Of a DNA stretch of 64,000 nt, positions 9,473 through 19,671 are shown piece after piece (positions within the stretch are counted from its first letter, which is position 1; the number at the start of each line of letters is the position of its first letter). The stretch lies in the NCBI GenBank assembly GCA_946811185.2, contig OX328103.1, positions 3,972,132 to 4,036,131 on the forward strand. The letters are read 5' to 3'. Made by a program: the position numbers and the translations under genes. This stretch comes from Hippopus hippopus. Taxonomy: Eukaryota; Mollusca; Bivalvia; Cardiida; Cardiidae. A model generated the notes under the pieces. It had not been told where the DNA came from. It saw only the letters and a list, made by a program, of their open reading frames with translations, and did no database searches.

Positions 9473-9703
9473 TTAAACTCTTTCCCACACAACAGATTTC
9501 AAATTCTGTCAAAGTTGACAGCATCTGCAGGCAACAGATCCTATACTGTTACAAAATCAGCAGACGATCTCTGATAGAGTTGAAAATATTGTGGAAAAAG
9601 GAGAAAATGCTGGTTACCAGCATTTTCTCCTTTTCCCACAATGTTTTCAAAAGGCTTCTTCCCAAGGGTTTTGTGTAAACACAGGATCGTTTGGTAAGGT
9701 TAA
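9473..9703 (+). mobile_element. A MITE, full length
   Basis: TTAAACTCTTTCCCACACAA to GTTTGGTAAGGTTAA with an intact core centred on GGTTACC. Confidence 0.9.
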
Positions 9704-9870
9704 AGTTCAAGAGAGTTGAAGGTAAATTGTTACTGTCATCTAGTTGAAAATCAACAACTTGTGCAGACAAGCAAGGTCAAATTCCAATCTGTGTCCTCAG
9801 ACTGCTAAATAGATGAATGATTAAATAAGTAAATAAATAGATAAATAAATAAATTAATTAACATTTTCAA

Positions 9871-10083
9871 TGAACTCTTTCACTACTACTTAAACCAATT
9901 GCATTTTCTCAAAGGCTAAAAATATGTTTCCTCTGCAAGATCAAGAGACAGTTTGGTCATAACCTAGAATATAGCAGTGGACAGTGTAGATCAGAGATCA
10001 GACTGCACGTTCTGTGCAGTCTGATCTTGATCTACACTGTCCACAAAAGCTCCTGGTGTCGTCTTTGGTATGGAAAGAGTTAA
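9871..10083 (+). mobile_element. B MITE, second subtype
   Basis: 213 bp. TGAACTCTTTCACTACTACT ... palindrome GGACAGTGTAGATC / GATCTACACTGTCC around GCACGTTCTGTGC ... GGTATGGAAAGAGTTAA. The arm carries TTTCTCAAAGGCTAAAAATA, seen inverted at 61559-61735. Confidence 0.85.
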
Positions 10084-10282
10084 TTGTAAAAAATCCAAAC
10101 CTTTTAGATTCAAGATGATGCCAAACCACAGATTTTTGCTGTATTCTGATCTTAATCTCTCCTAGACATGGATCATCCTATGATGAACATGCTACATAGT
10201 GCTGTTACTGTTACAGTACTAAGATCTACATAACCCTATACCCTACAAACCAAAGTTTTTACAACTCTATAAAAAGACACTC

Positions 10283-10395
10283 TTAACCCTTTACCAAAAT
10301 GTTAACCAGCATTTCTCTCCTTTTTCCACCATGTTTTCAAAAGGCTTCTTTCTTAGGGTTAAATTTAAACTGGGGATTGTGTGGTTAAGGGTTAA
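10283..10395 (+). mobile_element. A MITE, internally deleted
   Basis: 113 bp. TTAACCCTTTACCA joined directly to the core's second arm and the L arm, ending GTGGTTAAGGGTTAA. Both TTAA ends kept. Confidence 0.8.
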
Positions 10396-10592
10396 AGACC
10401 CTCAGGAAAAGGGGTTTGGAAAGCAATGTGGTTAAAGAAGAAAATGCTGGTAACCAACATTTTTGCCGTGTCACACAATGTTTTCTACGGTTTCAAAGAC
10501 AATGTCCATCATTTTGAGCCAAATTTAGTTTGTCGTCTGCTAATGCTTTCAGTTTAGTGAAGTCTAATAGTTGTTTTCTGATACAGAGTTAT
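10392..10592 (-). mobile_element. A MITE, L end truncated
   Basis: Shares TTAA 10392-10395. Diverged core (GGTAACCAACATTT). R arm TTGTCGTCTGCTAATGCTTT, ending GATACAGAGTTAT. Confidence 0.8.
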
Positions 10593-10864
10593 AAAAAATG
10601 GCAATAATTATACAGCCAGTGTAGAAGGGCAAAATGTGAATGAATTTACTAATTAGTAAACTAGATAATGATTATTAAAACTTTGAAGATGTGAGTGAAA
10701 TATAGAATGATAGATATAAAACACTTAAGTGATAAATTCGGAAAAAACAACAACACCCAACATGACTTAACTGTTAAACTGTGCAGTGGTGTTTACTGGA
10801 TATTTGCATAATGAAGAAGTTGACATTTTAAGTGGAGATTCATACACGTGCAAGACCGGTGAAC

Positions 10865-10967
10865 ATGTCGTTACAGAACATGTACGGATTAATCGGGATG
10901 GATTTGTACAATATGTACCCGCAACTTGCAGCACTCCATGGCATGTACCCACCCGGGCATGGCCCAG
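10865..10967 (+). CDS. Possible coding exon, gene unknown
   Basis: The only stretch here that looks like protein-coding exon. From ATG at 10865 the frame is open for 34 codons plus one base and reads Met/Tyr/Leu/Gly-rich: MSLQNMYGLIGMDLY, then residues including NMYPQLAALHGMYPP and GHGP. It stops at CAG|GTATGT (10967/10968), a near-ideal splice donor. GC is clearly higher than in the surroundings and no repeat family covers it. The frame is open upstream to 10832, so the exon could begin earlier: weak acceptors lie near 10831, and the ATG could be internal. The composition recalls low-complexity tails of transcription regulators, but I do not recognise the protein. The surrounding 10593-11036 holds nothing else I can name. 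Confidence 0.4.
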
Positions 10968-11160
10968 GTATGTATAGTTTTGTCGTTTTTTACGTCATTA
11001 GTTTGAGGCGTAGTACCAACCTGTAAGTCAAAATACAATGAACCCTTTATCAAATGGTGCCGGGTTTTAACAACCATTGGAAAGAAGCCTTTTGAAACCA
11101 TTGAGGGAAAAGGAGAAAATGCTGGTAACAGCATTTTCTCCTTTTCCCACAATGTTTTCT

Positions 11161-11410
11161 GCTTGGCCAATTTCTGTCTGAGGATTGAAGATAATCATTG
11201 CGGTAGGATACATTCCTCTCTCACCGCTGATCATTGTTTCAACAATGGTTATGTGGGAAAGCAGCCAGTGGCTTGGAAAGAATATTGTGGGGAGTACTGG
11301 TAACAGAAACTCCTGGAAAGCATGCATAGGTGAACTGGCTGCCGCGATATAACTGAAATAATGTTGAAAATGGCGTTAAACACCATACAATCAATCAGTC
11401 AATCATTCAA
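11161..11410 (+). mobile_element. S1 SINE, 5'-truncated, with TSD
   Basis: Starts at GCTTGGCCAATTTC (head lost) and ends GGCGTTAAACACCATAC plus TCAATCAGTCAATC. The 14-bp target CCACAATGTTTTCT is present at 11147-11160 and again at 11411-11424. The target is the outer arm of the host A palindrome. Confidence 0.92.
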
Positions 11411-11494
11411 CCACAATGTTTTCTAGTCTATAACAGACAATTTCTACCATTCAAACCACCTTTATTTTGTCGTCTGCAAATCCTTTGAATTTGG

Positions 11495-11724
11495 TTAACC
11501 CTTTACCAGACGGCAAAATTTTAGCTTTGGCCAAATTGAAAGCATTTGCAGACGACAATTCATATGTGGCTCAAATGGTACAATTTTTCTTTGATAGGGT
11601 AGAAAACATTATGGGAAAAGGAGAAAATCCTGGTTACCAGCATTTTCTCCTTTTCCCCATAATGCTTTCAAAAGGCTTCTTTCCGAGGATCGTTAAAAGT
11701 CGGCATTGTGCGGTAAAGGCTTAA
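11495..11724 (+). mobile_element. A MITE inserted in an A MITE
   Basis: 230 bp from TTAACCCTTTACCAGACGGC to GTGCGGTAAAGGCTTAA. TTAA at both edges (11495-11498, 11721-11724) is the duplicated host target. Both palindrome arms share a change (ATTATGG / CCATAAT) relative to the usual ATTGTGG. Confidence 0.92.
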
Positions 11725-11845
11725 GTCTAAAATTTTGTCGTATGGTAAAGGGTTAAATTACAGGCGTTACGCAATCTGCATGTCACAATGCAGTTTCAAC
11801 TTGCAAACACTGAAAGAAAAGCAATATAAATGTGAAATTTTCCTT

Positions 11846-12055
11846 TAGCCTTTTATCACACAATTACAAGTGTTAACAACCCTGTGTGAGAAGGATTTTG
11901 AAAACATCGTGGGAAAGGAGAAAATGCTGGTAACCAGCATTTTCTCCTTTTCCCACAATGTTTTCCTACCTCTCACAGACAAATTTTAACATTTGAGCTA
12001 CGATTAATTTGTTATAACGTAAGAGCTGTCAGTTTGGGTGAGAAGACATTAGTTC
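11846..12055 (-). mobile_element. A MITE, R arm diverged
   Basis: CTTTTATCACACAATTACAA start, good core at 11899-11965, then a degraded R arm (GATTAATTTGTTATAACG). Confidence 0.8.
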
Positions 12056-12067
12056 AACTCTCAATAA

Positions 12068-12266
12068 AATGTCTTTCACAACTATAGTTGCCTTTGAGGC
12101 CAGTGTAGATGAAGATCAGGCTGCACAAAACGTGTAGTCTGATCTTTGATCTACACTGTCCTCTGCTGAAGCACTTCAGATAAGAGCAGCCTTATTATTG
12201 TAATTTTTTGAGTCGTATTTCTTGACAGAAAATACCTTTTTGGTTTATTTTGCACTCTAAGGGTAA
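12068..12266 (+). mobile_element. B MITE, long-arm type
   Basis: GTCTTTCACAACTATAGTTG, palindrome CAGGCTGCACAAAACGTGTA, TGTCCTCTGCTGAAGCACTT arm and GGTTTATTTTGCACTCTAAG end. Confidence 0.8.
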
Positions 12267-12279
12267 ATGTTTTGGCCAC

Positions 12280-12350
12280 AAATAATTAGTCATGTTTATA
12301 TGCTCTCAATTTGAACAAATCTTAACCTTCTTTGTGTGGTATAGGGTTAA
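12280..12350 (-). mobile_element. A MITE R-end remnant
   Basis: GCTCTCAATTTGAACAAATC to GTGTGGTATAGGGTTAA. The rest of the copy is missing. Confidence 0.65.
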
Positions 12351-13321
12351 ATTTTTACCAGAAGGTAAGATTTTTTTTTTTCTCAAATTTAAAAAATAAT
12401 TCCAGAAGACAAATTATCTTTGGCTCAAATGTTGGGATATGTCTTTGAAAGGATAGAAAACATTTTGGAAAAAGAGAAATTGCTGGTTAATGGCATTTTC
12501 TCCTTTTTTCACCAAGTTTTTGAAAGCACCATTTTATCAGGATTGTAAAAACAAGGGATTGTGTTGTAAACAAACTAAACTTGGACCCCATGGTGGCCAC
12601 AGAATTAGCAAAATGAAAAATGCATGTCAGAGACAATCATGCTGCGTGTGTCTGCATTTTCAAAATTCTCCTTAGGGAGACTATAGTAGACAATGCCACC
12701 AACAACACGCTCCCATACCGACATGTTTAGGTTTAAACGACAAAAAAACAAAGTTCTGGACTGGACCAAATTAAAGCATTTGTAGACGACAAATTAAATG
12801 TAGCTCAAATGATGATTTTTGTCTTTGATAAGGTAGAAAACATTTTGGGAAAAGGAGAAAATGCTGATTACCAGCATTTTCTCCTTTTACCAGAAAGTTT
12901 TTGTACGCACCTTTCTATCAGGATCGTGAAAAAAAGGGATTGTGTTGTAAATAACAAAACTTTGACCCTGTAGCCCTATAGAATTAGCAAAAGGAAAAAT
13001 GCATGCCAGAGACAATCATACTGGGTGTGCGTGTCTGCATTTTCAACATTTTCCATAGGGAGACTCGAGTAGACAAACAGCCCCACATTATAGGTTTGAA
13101 TGACATAACAACAAAATTCTGGACTTGACCAAATTGAAAGCATATGCAGATGACGAATTGAATTTAGCTCAAAGGATAATTTCTGTCTTTGGTAGGGTAG
13201 AAAACATTGTGGAATAAGGAAAAAAATCTGGTTACCGGCATTTTCTCCTTGCCCCACTTTGTTTTCAAAGGCCATATCTCTCTGGGTTGTTAAAACTTAG
13301 GATTGTGTGGTACAGAGTTAA
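12347..13321 (+). repeat. A MITE plus spacer, tandem triplication
   Basis: Three consecutive A + copies (about 12347-12570, 12745-12955, 13105-13321), with a spacer of about 170 bp (GAATTAGCAAAA ... GTGTCTGCATTTTC ... GGGAGACT) between copies 1-2 and 2-3. GGATTGTGTTGTAAA recurs at about 12556 and 12937, a period near 381 bp. The third copy ends GTGTGGTACAGAGTTAA. The spacer does not look like any other family here. Confidence 0.85.
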
Positions 13322-13524
13322 AAGTTGCATGCTTTTGTCTTTTTCCTAGATTATAGAAAGTTCATTACATTTGATTAGGGTTTTAAGCATTCGGCTTTAC
13401 AGCACTTGGGCAAATTTCAATTCTTTTAGCCCGGAATATAAAAAGAAAATGTCTTTTGCTGGTTGAAAATACAAACCACTGAAACTTAAACAGATTGTCA
13501 TCGTACAAGCTTGACGAAGCAAGC

Positions 13525-13590
13525 GGATGGTAAAGATCCAAGATCAGACTGCAAATTCAGTGCAGCCTGCTTTTTACCCATGGTGCTAAG
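13525..13590. mobile_element. B palindrome remnant
   Basis: AAGATCCAAGATCAGACTGC against GTGCAGCCTGCTTTTTACCC. Only the core is left. Confidence 0.45.
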
Positions 13591-13832
13591 AAAAATGCTA
13601 AAAAAATGTCGATAGATAAGAAATTAACTGTTTGATTGATTGAAATTGCATCTATTTGTTGTTGCCACCAGTTGCCCATATGGACACCCCCCCTTAAAGG
13701 CTGTTAATTATGTTATGGAGGATAGTACAAAACATAGGACAAAACTCAGCCTGAGTTACGCCTTGTTCATAAACATGCTCGGTTTATAGCACTGTTACAG
13801 GGGACCTCGGTTTAACATCTAATCCGAATGAC

Positions 13833-14133
13833 GGCCGAGTCCTGGTAGCTCAGTCGGTAGCGTGCAGGACTTGAGAACAAGGGGTCATGGGTTCGATCCC
13901 TGGCTTGGCCAATTTCTTTCCGAGGGATGATGATAGTCATTGCGACAGGATTCATTCCTCTCCCACCACCGACCATTGTTTCGATGATGGTTATGTGGGA
14001 AAGCAGCCAGTGGCTTGGAAAGAAAAACTGTGCGGAGTACTGGTAAAAAGAGACTCCAGGAAAGCATGGATAGGTGCATTGGCCGCCGCGGTATAACTGA
14101 AATAATGTTGAAAACAGTCAATCAATCAGTCAG
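13833..14133 (+). mobile_element. S1 SINE, full-length reference copy
   Basis: 301 bp. tRNA-like head CCTGGTAGCTCAGTCGGTAG (A box) and GGTTCGATCCC (B box), which together form an internal RNA polymerase III promoter. Then TTGGCCAATTTCTTTCCGAG, a body with TGTGGGAAAGCAGCCAGTGG, and a tail AACTGAAATAATGTTG plus TCAATCAATCAG. Flanked by CTAATCCGAATGAC (13819-13832) and CTAATTGGAATGAC (14134-14147). Too long and lacking a folded acceptor stem to be a functional tRNA gene. Confidence 0.9.
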
Positions 14134-14354
14134 CTAATTGGAATGACAGTAATTGTATATGGCCAACTGTAGGGCACAAACCTACACCCTCAAACGGCCA
14201 GAGATTTGACATTTACCATTCCTACGCTTTACCACTTCAGCTATTGGTGCTGGTCAAAAAAGGGACTATTGGGCTCAAAAGCGAAAAAAAAATCAACTAA
14301 TTGTATGAACAGCATACAAACCTTTCATCTGTATAAAACATGGTGTATAACATG

Positions 14355-14780
14355 CAGCATAACTTTTTCCCAAATGACAAAATTTTACACTCGTTCAAAT
14401 TCAAAACTTTTGCGGCAGACGACAAATGTGGTTCAATCGATGAAACTGAGAGCTAGTCCGTATTCATCAACAAATTTTAAGAACATTCTTTGTCTTATTC
14501 TCCAGAATTTTCTAAATTTGAAAGTAACACAACTTCTGATTGGCTAAACCATTTGGTTTAGCCAATCAGAAGTTGTATTACTTTCAAATTTAGAAAATCT
14601 TAGCAAACAAGACAGAACGTTCTTAAGAAATGTTGGTGAATAGGGGTCCTGACTCCACAACGATAAAAAACATTGTGGGAAAAGGATAAAATGCTGGTTA
14701 TCAGCATTTTCTCCTTTTCCCACAATGTTTTCGAACGGCTTCTTCCCCAGGGTGGTTAATTTTTATGGTAAAAGGATAAT
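14355..14780 (+). mobile_element. A MITE split by foldback C
   Basis: R arm GGCAGACGACAAATGTGG before the insert; core (centre GGTTATC) and L arm with CCCCAGGGTGGTTAAT after it. Confidence 0.8.
14455..14650. mobile_element. C foldback MITE
   Basis: About 196 bp, almost entirely two inverted arms meeting at GCTAAACCATTTGGTTTAGC. Ends AGTCCGTATTCATCAACA and TGTTGGTGAATAGGGGTCCT. Relatives at 42363 and 56159. Confidence 0.88.
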
Positions 14781-14824
14781 TACATAAATGATTTGCATAG
14801 GTCAGGGATGCTACATTTGTCATT

Positions 14825-15051
14825 TTAACCCTTTACCAAACAATCCCGGGTTTTAACGACCCTCGGAATAAAGCCTTTAAAAACATTGCGGGAAAAGGAG
14901 AAAATGCTGGTAACCAGCATTTTCTTCTTTTCCTGCCATGTTTTCTACCCTGTCAAAGAACTTGGGTTCATTTTTATCACTGTCAAATTTGTCGTCTGCA
15001 GATGCTTTCAGTTTGCACAAGTCTAGAATTTGTCGTTTGGTTAAGTCGTTA
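14825..15051 (-). mobile_element. A MITE, full length
   Basis: TTAACCCTTTACCAAACAAT start, core intact apart from the outer right arm, R end TCGTTTGGTTAAGTCGTTAT. Confidence 0.88.
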
Positions 15052-15058
15052 TACAAGC

Positions 15059-15282
15059 TTCAACTGTGTACCATACAACAAAATTTTAGACTCGTTCACG
15101 TTCAGAGCAGCTGTAGACAACAAATTGAATATGGCTGTAACACTGAGATTTGTGTCTGAAAGGGTAGAATACATTGTAGACAAAAAGGATAAAATGTCGA
15201 TTACCAGCATTTTCTCCTTTTTCTACAATTCTTTCAAAGGTTGTCTTTTTCAGGGTCATTCAAACATGTTAATGTAATGTTA
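15059..15282 (+). mobile_element. A MITE, diverged
   Basis: TGTGTACCATACAACAAAAT R arm, weak core (ATGTCGATTACCAGCATT), L arm GTCTTTTTCAGGGTCATT. Confidence 0.75.
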
Positions 15283-15311
15283 AATAGATGTTGAGGCATG
15301 TTGTGCATTTC

Positions 15312-15605
15312 GTAACTCTTTTAACAAAATATTAGACTTGTCCAGTTTGAAGGTGCCTGCAGATGACAAATTAAAGGTGAGGAAATTTGTTCTATATATG
15401 ATAGAAAACATGAGAAAAGGAGAAAGATCTGTATCAGATAGTCTACAAAACATTGTGGGAAAAGGAGAAAATGCTGGTTACCAGCATTTTCTCTTTTTCC
15501 CAAAATGTTTTCAAAAGGCCTACTTCTCAAGGTCGTTAAAACTCGGGATTGTGTGGTAAAGAGTTAAGGGTCGTTAAACCTCGGGATTTTGTGGCAAAAT
15601 GTTGA
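15312..15605 (+). mobile_element. A MITE with duplicated core arm and L end
   Basis: R arm then a partial core (ACATGAGAAAAGGAGAAAG) followed by a complete one at 15451-15515. The element ends at TTAA 15564-15567 and is followed by a second L-end fragment GGGTCGTTAAACCTCGGGAT. Confidence 0.8.
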
Positions 15606-15803
15606 GCCCTCCTACGGAAAAGTTCTTTCAAAACATTGTTGGAAAAAGAAGAAAATGCTGGTTACTAGCATTTTCTCCCTTTTCCACAATGTTTTTTACC
15701 ATTCTAAAGGCATGAATAACATTTAAGGCATATCTGAATTTGTCGTCTACTGATGCTTTCAATTTGGTCTAGTCTAAAATTTTGTTGTCTGATAAAGAGT
15801 CAG
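15600..15803 (-). mobile_element. A MITE, L end truncated
   Basis: Core (GAAAATGCTGGTTACTAGCA), R arm TTGTCGTCTACTGATGCTTT, end GTCTGATAAAGAGTCA. Confidence 0.8.
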
Positions 15804-15901
15804 TTGCATAAGTCAATACCTCCTGTAGACTGCATTTTTCATCTTACATCATACAACTTTTTGAAATATTGTTGCAAAAGGAGAAAATGATATTTACATG
15901 T

Positions 15902-16075
15902 TTAACTTGCTACCACACAATCCCAAGTTTTAACGAACCTGAACAAGAAGCCTTTTAAAAACACTGTGGGAAAAGGAGAAAATGCTGATAACCACCATTT
16001 CCTCCTTTTCCTACAGTGTTTTCATAGGCATAAATTTCTTCAGGTCGTTTATCTTGGGTTTTTCAGTTAACGGGA
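15902..16075. mobile_element. A MITE isomer with two L arms
   Basis: L arm CACACAATCCCAAGTTTTAA, core, then a second L arm in mirror orientation (TTCATAGGCATAAATTTCTT, CAGGTCGTTTATCTTGGG) where an R arm should be. Confidence 0.65.
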
Positions 16076-16311
16076 ATAGACAGGTAAAGTGTTTTATCTA
16101 TGTCATGAGACATAAATAATAGTGCAAATGGTAGGAGGATTTGCAATGCATACCTGGATTTAGGAGAGAGATGTAGGGAAAAAAAGAGAGAAAATGCAAA
16201 AAAATACCGTGCATGTTACAACTGCATGTAACATGCAGTTAGAGAGGTGAATAACACATGGTTCAGAAGGAAAGGTATTTGGTTATTTATCTTGTCACAC
16301 CTTTTGATGTT

Positions 16312-16700
16312 TAACCTCTACACTTTATGTCCCGAGGAACACTTCATGTGATGATTTGGTGTTTCTATGACCCTGAGGAAAGGTTTTAAAAAACATTGTG
16401 GGAAAAGGAGAAAATGCTGGTAACCAGCATTTTCTCCTTTTTCCGCAAAGTTTTCTACTCTATCTATGAAAAAACTTAAGTATTTAAGCCTTGTATAATT
16501 ATAGTCAACAGAATTATTGTAAGGTCCCTTCTTGACATTTTGGCGAAGAAAATGCTGGTAACTGGCATGTTCTTCTTTTTCCTCAAAGTTCCCCACTTTC
16601 TTTAAAACAAAAAAAGAACTTAAGTATTTAAGCCTCGTTTAATTAGTTGACCACACAATTACGGTAATGTCCCTTTTGTAGTTTTGGCGATTCTTTTGCC
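16312..16700 (-). mobile_element. Two tandem A MITE copies, diverged
   Basis: First copy has a good core at about 16391-16456. The second repeats its R side (ACTTAAGTATTTAAGCCTYG at about 16468 and 16618) with a damaged core (GAAAATGCTGGTAACTGGCA). Confidence 0.7.
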
Positions 16701-16884
16701 AACAGCACTGACTTAAACAAGGGCGTCAATGTCATAGTAATCCTTGGAAAATTCTGTCACATTAACTCTATTAATGGTGCCCCCATCCGCCGTCCTCCAT
16801 ATTTCGACAATGTAACACCTTTCCAAGTATTAATACAAGACAAGAATGGTAATGTTTTCAATTTGGAACAGTCAAATAGAAATT

Positions 16885-17059
16885 CCACACTGATAGTACA
16901 AACCTGAATAATGTTAAATGAAACTTACTTTTTGCAGAAAAGTAACTCCTTAATGGACAGTGTAGATCCAAAATCAGACTGCACATTCTGTGCAGTCTGA
17001 TCTTGATCTATACTGTCTGCAAAAGGTCAGTGAGTTGCGCTTCGCAACATAAGGGTTAA
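16885..17059 (-). mobile_element. B MITE, short-arm type
   Basis: CTGATAGTACAAACCTGAAT, palindrome AAAATCAGACTGCACATTCT / GTGCAGTCTGATCTTGATCT, GGTCAGTGAGTTGCGCTTCG, ending ATAAGGGTTAA. Confidence 0.82.
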
Positions 17060-17210
17060 TTGCCTGTGATTGATAGCACCTTAGCCTTGGATCATTGGTA
17101 TATTTTTCTCTGATGATCCTGGTGTAATTTGCATCAGGTATGCATCTCTGAGCTTGAGTTGAAAACTATCTATTTGATCTTGGAAGAGTCCCAAGATGAG
17201 CTTAAGCTAG

Positions 17211-17370
17211 TTAAACTCTTTCCCTTTACATTACTATCAAGAAGTCTGTAAAAGAAAAAACATTGGGGGAAAAGAAGAAAATGCTGGTTACCAGCATTTT
17301 CTCCCAATGTTTTCAAAAGCTTTCTTACTCAGGGTTGTTAAAACTCGGGATTGTGTGGTAAAGGGGTAAA
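17211..17370 (+). mobile_element. A MITE, internal deletions
   Basis: TTAAACTCTTTCCC, shortened R arm, core lacking part of the second arm (CATTTTCTCCCAATGTTT), complete L arm ending GTGTGGTAAAGGGGTAA. Confidence 0.8.
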
Positions 17371-17543
17371 AGACCATGAGAAAAAAGGCTTTCGAGAACA
17401 TTATGGGAAAGGGAGAAAATGCTAGAAACTATTATTTTCTTCTTTTCCTCGTTGATCTTGATCTATCGTACCTACAAACAAAAGAAAGGTTCCGCTCAGT
17501 GCTTGTAGCATTACTCCACTGCTAGATATGAGTTTGCATGTAA
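17366..17543 (-). mobile_element. A-B chimera
   Basis: Starts as an A - copy (GGCTTTCGAGAACATTATGG) and switches near 17450 to the right half of a B element (GATCTTGATCTATCGTACCT). Confidence 0.5.
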
Positions 17544-17991
17544 CCCTTCGCCAGAGGACAAAATTTTAGCCTTGTCCAAATCGAAAGCATTTGCAGATGA
17601 CAATTTCATGGTGGCTCAAATGGTGCATTTTTTTTTCCTAAACAGGGTAGAAAACATTATGGGAAAAGGAGAAAAATGCTGGTCACCAGCATTTTCTCCT
17701 TTTCCCACCATGTTTTCAAAAGGCTTCTTTCCCGGCGTCGTTCACAGAATTGTCTCTTAGGTTTCAGAGACAGATTCCATTGTTTGAGCCACATATAATT
17801 TGTCGTCTGTGCAAAATGCCTTGAATTTGAACCAGTCTAAAATTTTGTTGTTTGGTACAGGGTTAAAAGTGAACCAGTCTAAAATTTTGTTGTTTGGTAA
17901 TAGGGTTAAAAGACAAATCTTATTGTTTGAACTACATTTGATTTGTCGTCTGCAAATGCTCTCAGTTTGGACAAATCTACATCTACATGTG
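17544..17991 (+). mobile_element. Recombined A MITE cluster
   Basis: A + copy with core at about 17652-17716, L arm cut short at CCCGGCGTCGTTCACAG and followed by an inverted R arm ending GGTACAGGGTTAA (17865). A second R end lies at 17866-17909 and a third R-arm fragment at 17910-17991. Three R ends in a row point to repeated insertion or exchange at one site. Confidence 0.7.
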
Positions 17992-18218
17992 TTAATCCTT
18001 TACGAACCAACATAAACTTCGACTTGTCCAAATGAAAAGCATTTGCAGATGAAAACGTAAATGTGACTCAAATATTAAAACATGTTTTGGGAAGGACAGA
18101 AAACATTGCGGGAAAAGGAGAAAATGCTGGTCACCAGCATTTTCTCCTTTTCCCACAATGTTTTCGAAGGCCTTTTTCCACAGGGTTGTTGAAAGTTGGG
18201 AATGTGTGGTAGAGTTAA
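17992..18218 (+). mobile_element. A MITE, full length
   Basis: TTAATCCTTTACGAACCAAC to TGTGTGGTAGAGTTAA. Core centre GCTGGTCACCAGC makes the palindrome perfect there. Confidence 0.9.
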
Positions 18219-18439
18219 AGAGTTGAAACAACATGGAACACTGAACATACAAGTCCAAGTTATAGACTGCAATGCAGTCATGTATAGCAGATGTTGTGTC
18301 TTGTTAAAGAGACAAACTAAAGACATTTTGCAATATGTTGCTTACTTCTGAATCACTAATGAACGTGTGACACATTTCAATGATGATTATAACCTTTTTA
18401 CCCAACACAAAAAAGTCATCTACATGCAGTGCATTTGCA

Positions 18440-19012
18440 TTTTTAGGTGGGTTATTTCTGAGGTATTACGTTGTGTTGTTGTTGTTTTCGGTGTCATGCA
18501 AAAACTTTGACATTTTCTTATCTCTATCATAACTGAAGATATTTATCGTGCAATCACTTTGATTGTCACTTAATGAATATTCCGTCGTTTTCCATAAACT
18601 ATTTATAGATTGCCGATAAATTTACGATTTTATAGGACATTTACTTTGGAATCACGTATACAGGTATTTTACCTTTACAACATCAAGACACGGCGACAAG
18701 ATCAGTTTATTATACAAACAGTTTATTATTCAAGCTTATTCATTTGAACTTCATGTAAAACAAGGCAAGTATCGGAAAACCAAACATGGAAACACAGTAG
18801 TGACAAGTCAAAGCAGTTGTACAATATTTCAAACTTGGGCTAGTTGTTAACAATCAAAAGTTATAAGCTAAAAAGGTGAATATTACGGGAACAGCGAGGG
18901 CAGCTAATCTTGAAAGATCTTTGACACAGTTGTCCCCCTTTTTTGACTCACGATTTTCATTGAAATTTTGCAGCTTAACTGTGGCACTATGGGATGCATG
19001 TGGTGCTCTTGT
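18440..19012 (+). mobile_element. H2 Helitron-like element, diverged
   Basis: Shares GTCATGCAAAAACTTTGACA and TATCTCTATCATAACTGAAG with the copy at 35953, a central TTGTTAACAATCAAAAG, and the 3' end GCATGTGGTGCTCTTGTTTG. The 5' end is not clear. Confidence 0.55.
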
Positions 19013-19044
19013 TTGTTGGTTCCTTTCAAGTTTTATACCTTATT

Positions 19045-19243
19045 GTTAACACTACCACACAACAAAATTCTAGACTTCTCCAAATTCTGAGAATTAAAAT
19101 TTTACAGATGACAAAAGTGGCTCAAACATTGAAACTTGTCTTAAATCAAGTAGAACATGCTGGTTACCAGCATTTTCTCCTTTTCCCACAATGTTTTCAA
19201 AAGCTTTCTTTCTTGTGACTGGTCTATTTTTTTGTTGTTTGGT
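19045..19243 (+). mobile_element. A MITE, rearranged
   Basis: R arm (CACACAACAAAATTCTAGAC), a core lacking most of its first arm, L arm, then a short R end (TTTTTTTGTTGTTTGGTAAC). Confidence 0.65.
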
Positions 19244-19413
19244 AACAAATTTTCTTTTAAAAAGAGTTCAAAAAATTCGGTTGGAAGAGATCATTAAAAA
19301 CTATCATAATAATAAAGATGTAGATGTCTGTGGTATTTCATATACCATACACAGTTTTTATGGTTGTTTAGCTTTTATGGTTTTACATTATATTACACTT
19401 CTTCAAGCTATAT

Positions 19414-19460
19414 TAACCCTTTACCACACAATGCTGACTTCTATTTTTTCTGTTCTTAAG
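19414..19460 (-). mobile_element. A MITE L-end fragment
   Basis: TTAACCCTTTACCACACAAT then unrelated sequence. 19244-19670 otherwise shows nothing I can name. Confidence 0.6.
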
Positions 19461-19671
19461 CGCGCTTCTGTGTAAAGCAGAAAATTTTAACAAATAAACT
19501 TGAACTACAACACTGAAACTGGAAGTTAATGTCCGTGTAGACCACAGACATGTCAAAAAGGCATAAAAAGTAGATGGATCATACGAGTTTTTTTTTTTTC
19601 AAGGTAATAATGGATTAAAGGGTGAGATATTTTGCAGAGGAAGCAAAATAATGTTGAAATATGAAAGACTG

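Larger units (their letters stand above)
11039..11756 (-). mobile_element. A MITE hosting a SINE and another A
   Basis: Host copy read in three pieces: 11039-11160 (L arm and core, AACCCTTTATCAAATGGTG...), 11411-11494 (start of R arm) and 11725-11756 (GTCTAAAATTTTGTCGTATG to GGGTTAA). Removing the two inserts restores the normal R-arm order. Confidence 0.88.

Noticed and set aside
13833..14133. A functional tRNA gene at the S1 head
   Set aside because: A and B boxes are present, but the sequence continues into a SINE body and tail, is flanked by a target duplication, and shows no paired acceptor stem.
14455..14650. Rho-independent terminator or operator at foldback C
   Set aside because: The 196-bp foldback with conserved ends recurs at 42363 and 56159, so it is a mobile element.
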